From NCBI GenBank assembly GCA_029287555.1, contig JARFQX010000231.1, positions 1 to 5,947 of the forward strand: DNA of 5,947 nucleotides, read 5' to 3'. The translations under genes and the position numbers were made by a program. The notes below the pieces were generated by a model that did not search any database, was not told the DNA's origin, and saw only the letters and a program-made list of their open reading frames with translations. Positions 5,861 through 5,947 of the stretch are shown here, piece after piece. This DNA is from Rubripirellula sp. (lineage in GTDB: Bacteria > Planctomycetota > Planctomycetia > Pirellulales > Pirellulaceae). Each line of letters starts with the position of its first letter. The first letter of the stretch is position 1.

Positions 5861-5947
5861 ATGCAAGTGAGCCTTATCAGAAAACGAAGATCGATACGCT
5901 TACTTACCGCGCTGGGTCTGGGATTGATGGTCCAACTGTTTGTGCTC
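5861..5947 (+). CDS. Exported or membrane-anchored protein, N-terminal fragment (runs off right edge)
   Basis: Twenty-nine codons are open from the ATG at 5861 to the window end. An in-frame TGA at 5852-5854 limits the start; the only nearby alternative is the GTG at 5867. The peptide begins MQVSLIRKRRSIRLL, with a strongly basic n-region (R7, K8, R9, R10, R13), followed by the hydrophobic run LLTALGLGLMVQLFVL (14-29). This is a signal peptide or a first membrane anchor. No Shine-Dalgarno site is clear (GAGAAA lies at 5853-5858). The family cannot be named from so short a piece. It is divergent to the cytochrome/DUF1549/DUF1553 operon. Confidence 0.6.
   Translation, partial: MQVSLIRKRRSIRLLTALGLGLMVQLFVL

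Noticed and set aside
5579..5866. Minus-strand open frame of 95 codons in the right intergenic region.
   Set aside because: It reads through the large stem-loop, has no recognisable motif or ribosome binding site, and its start overlaps that of the better-supported plus-strand gene.

Overview
The window looks like bacterial chromosome from a planctomycete, most likely a Pirellulaceae / Rhodopirellula-type organism. The main reason is the adjacent pair on the minus strand: a very large secreted protein joining a planctomycete cytochrome C domain to DUF1549 and DUF1553, followed by a Tat-exported DUF1501 protein. This pair is a hallmark of that phylum and usually occurs in many paralogous copies per genome. 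The lack of clear Shine-Dalgarno sites before any gene here also fits. The assignment rests on reading the protein motifs, not on a database search.

Layout, left to right. (1) 1-197, minus strand: the N-terminal 59-65 codons of phosphoenolpyruvate carboxylase (ppc), running off the left edge. (2) 198-561: a control region between ppc and a divergent regulator gene. It holds a GC-rich hairpin, a 14-bp tandem duplication with G6 runs, and two similar palindromes of the form CGAAA-N6-TTTCG or close to it, which look like operators. (3) 562-1011, plus strand: a small winged-helix transcriptional regulator with a basic, repeat-built N-terminal tail. (4) 1012-1065: a short convergent gap. (5) 1066-5502, minus strand: a two-gene operon, with the cytochrome/DUF1549/DUF1553 gene first and the DUF1501 gene 9 bp downstream. 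(6) 5503-5860: a non-coding stretch containing a strong bulged stem-loop whose 3' arm can pair with a further sequence instead. (7) 5861-5947, plus strand: the first 29 codons of an exported or membrane-anchored protein that runs off the right edge.

How the parts may work together. The regulator lies divergent to ppc and has palindromes in its own upstream region, so autoregulation, possibly with co-control of the anaplerotic enzyme, is the simplest reading; this is inference. The exported pair is expected to act outside the cytoplasm. Its biochemical role is not established for the family, although members are often discussed alongside planctomycete sulfatases and polysaccharide use. I see no mobile element, CRISPR array, tRNA or rRNA, and no clearly undescribed multi-gene system. 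The items most worth a second look are the paired palindromes and the switchable stem-loop.
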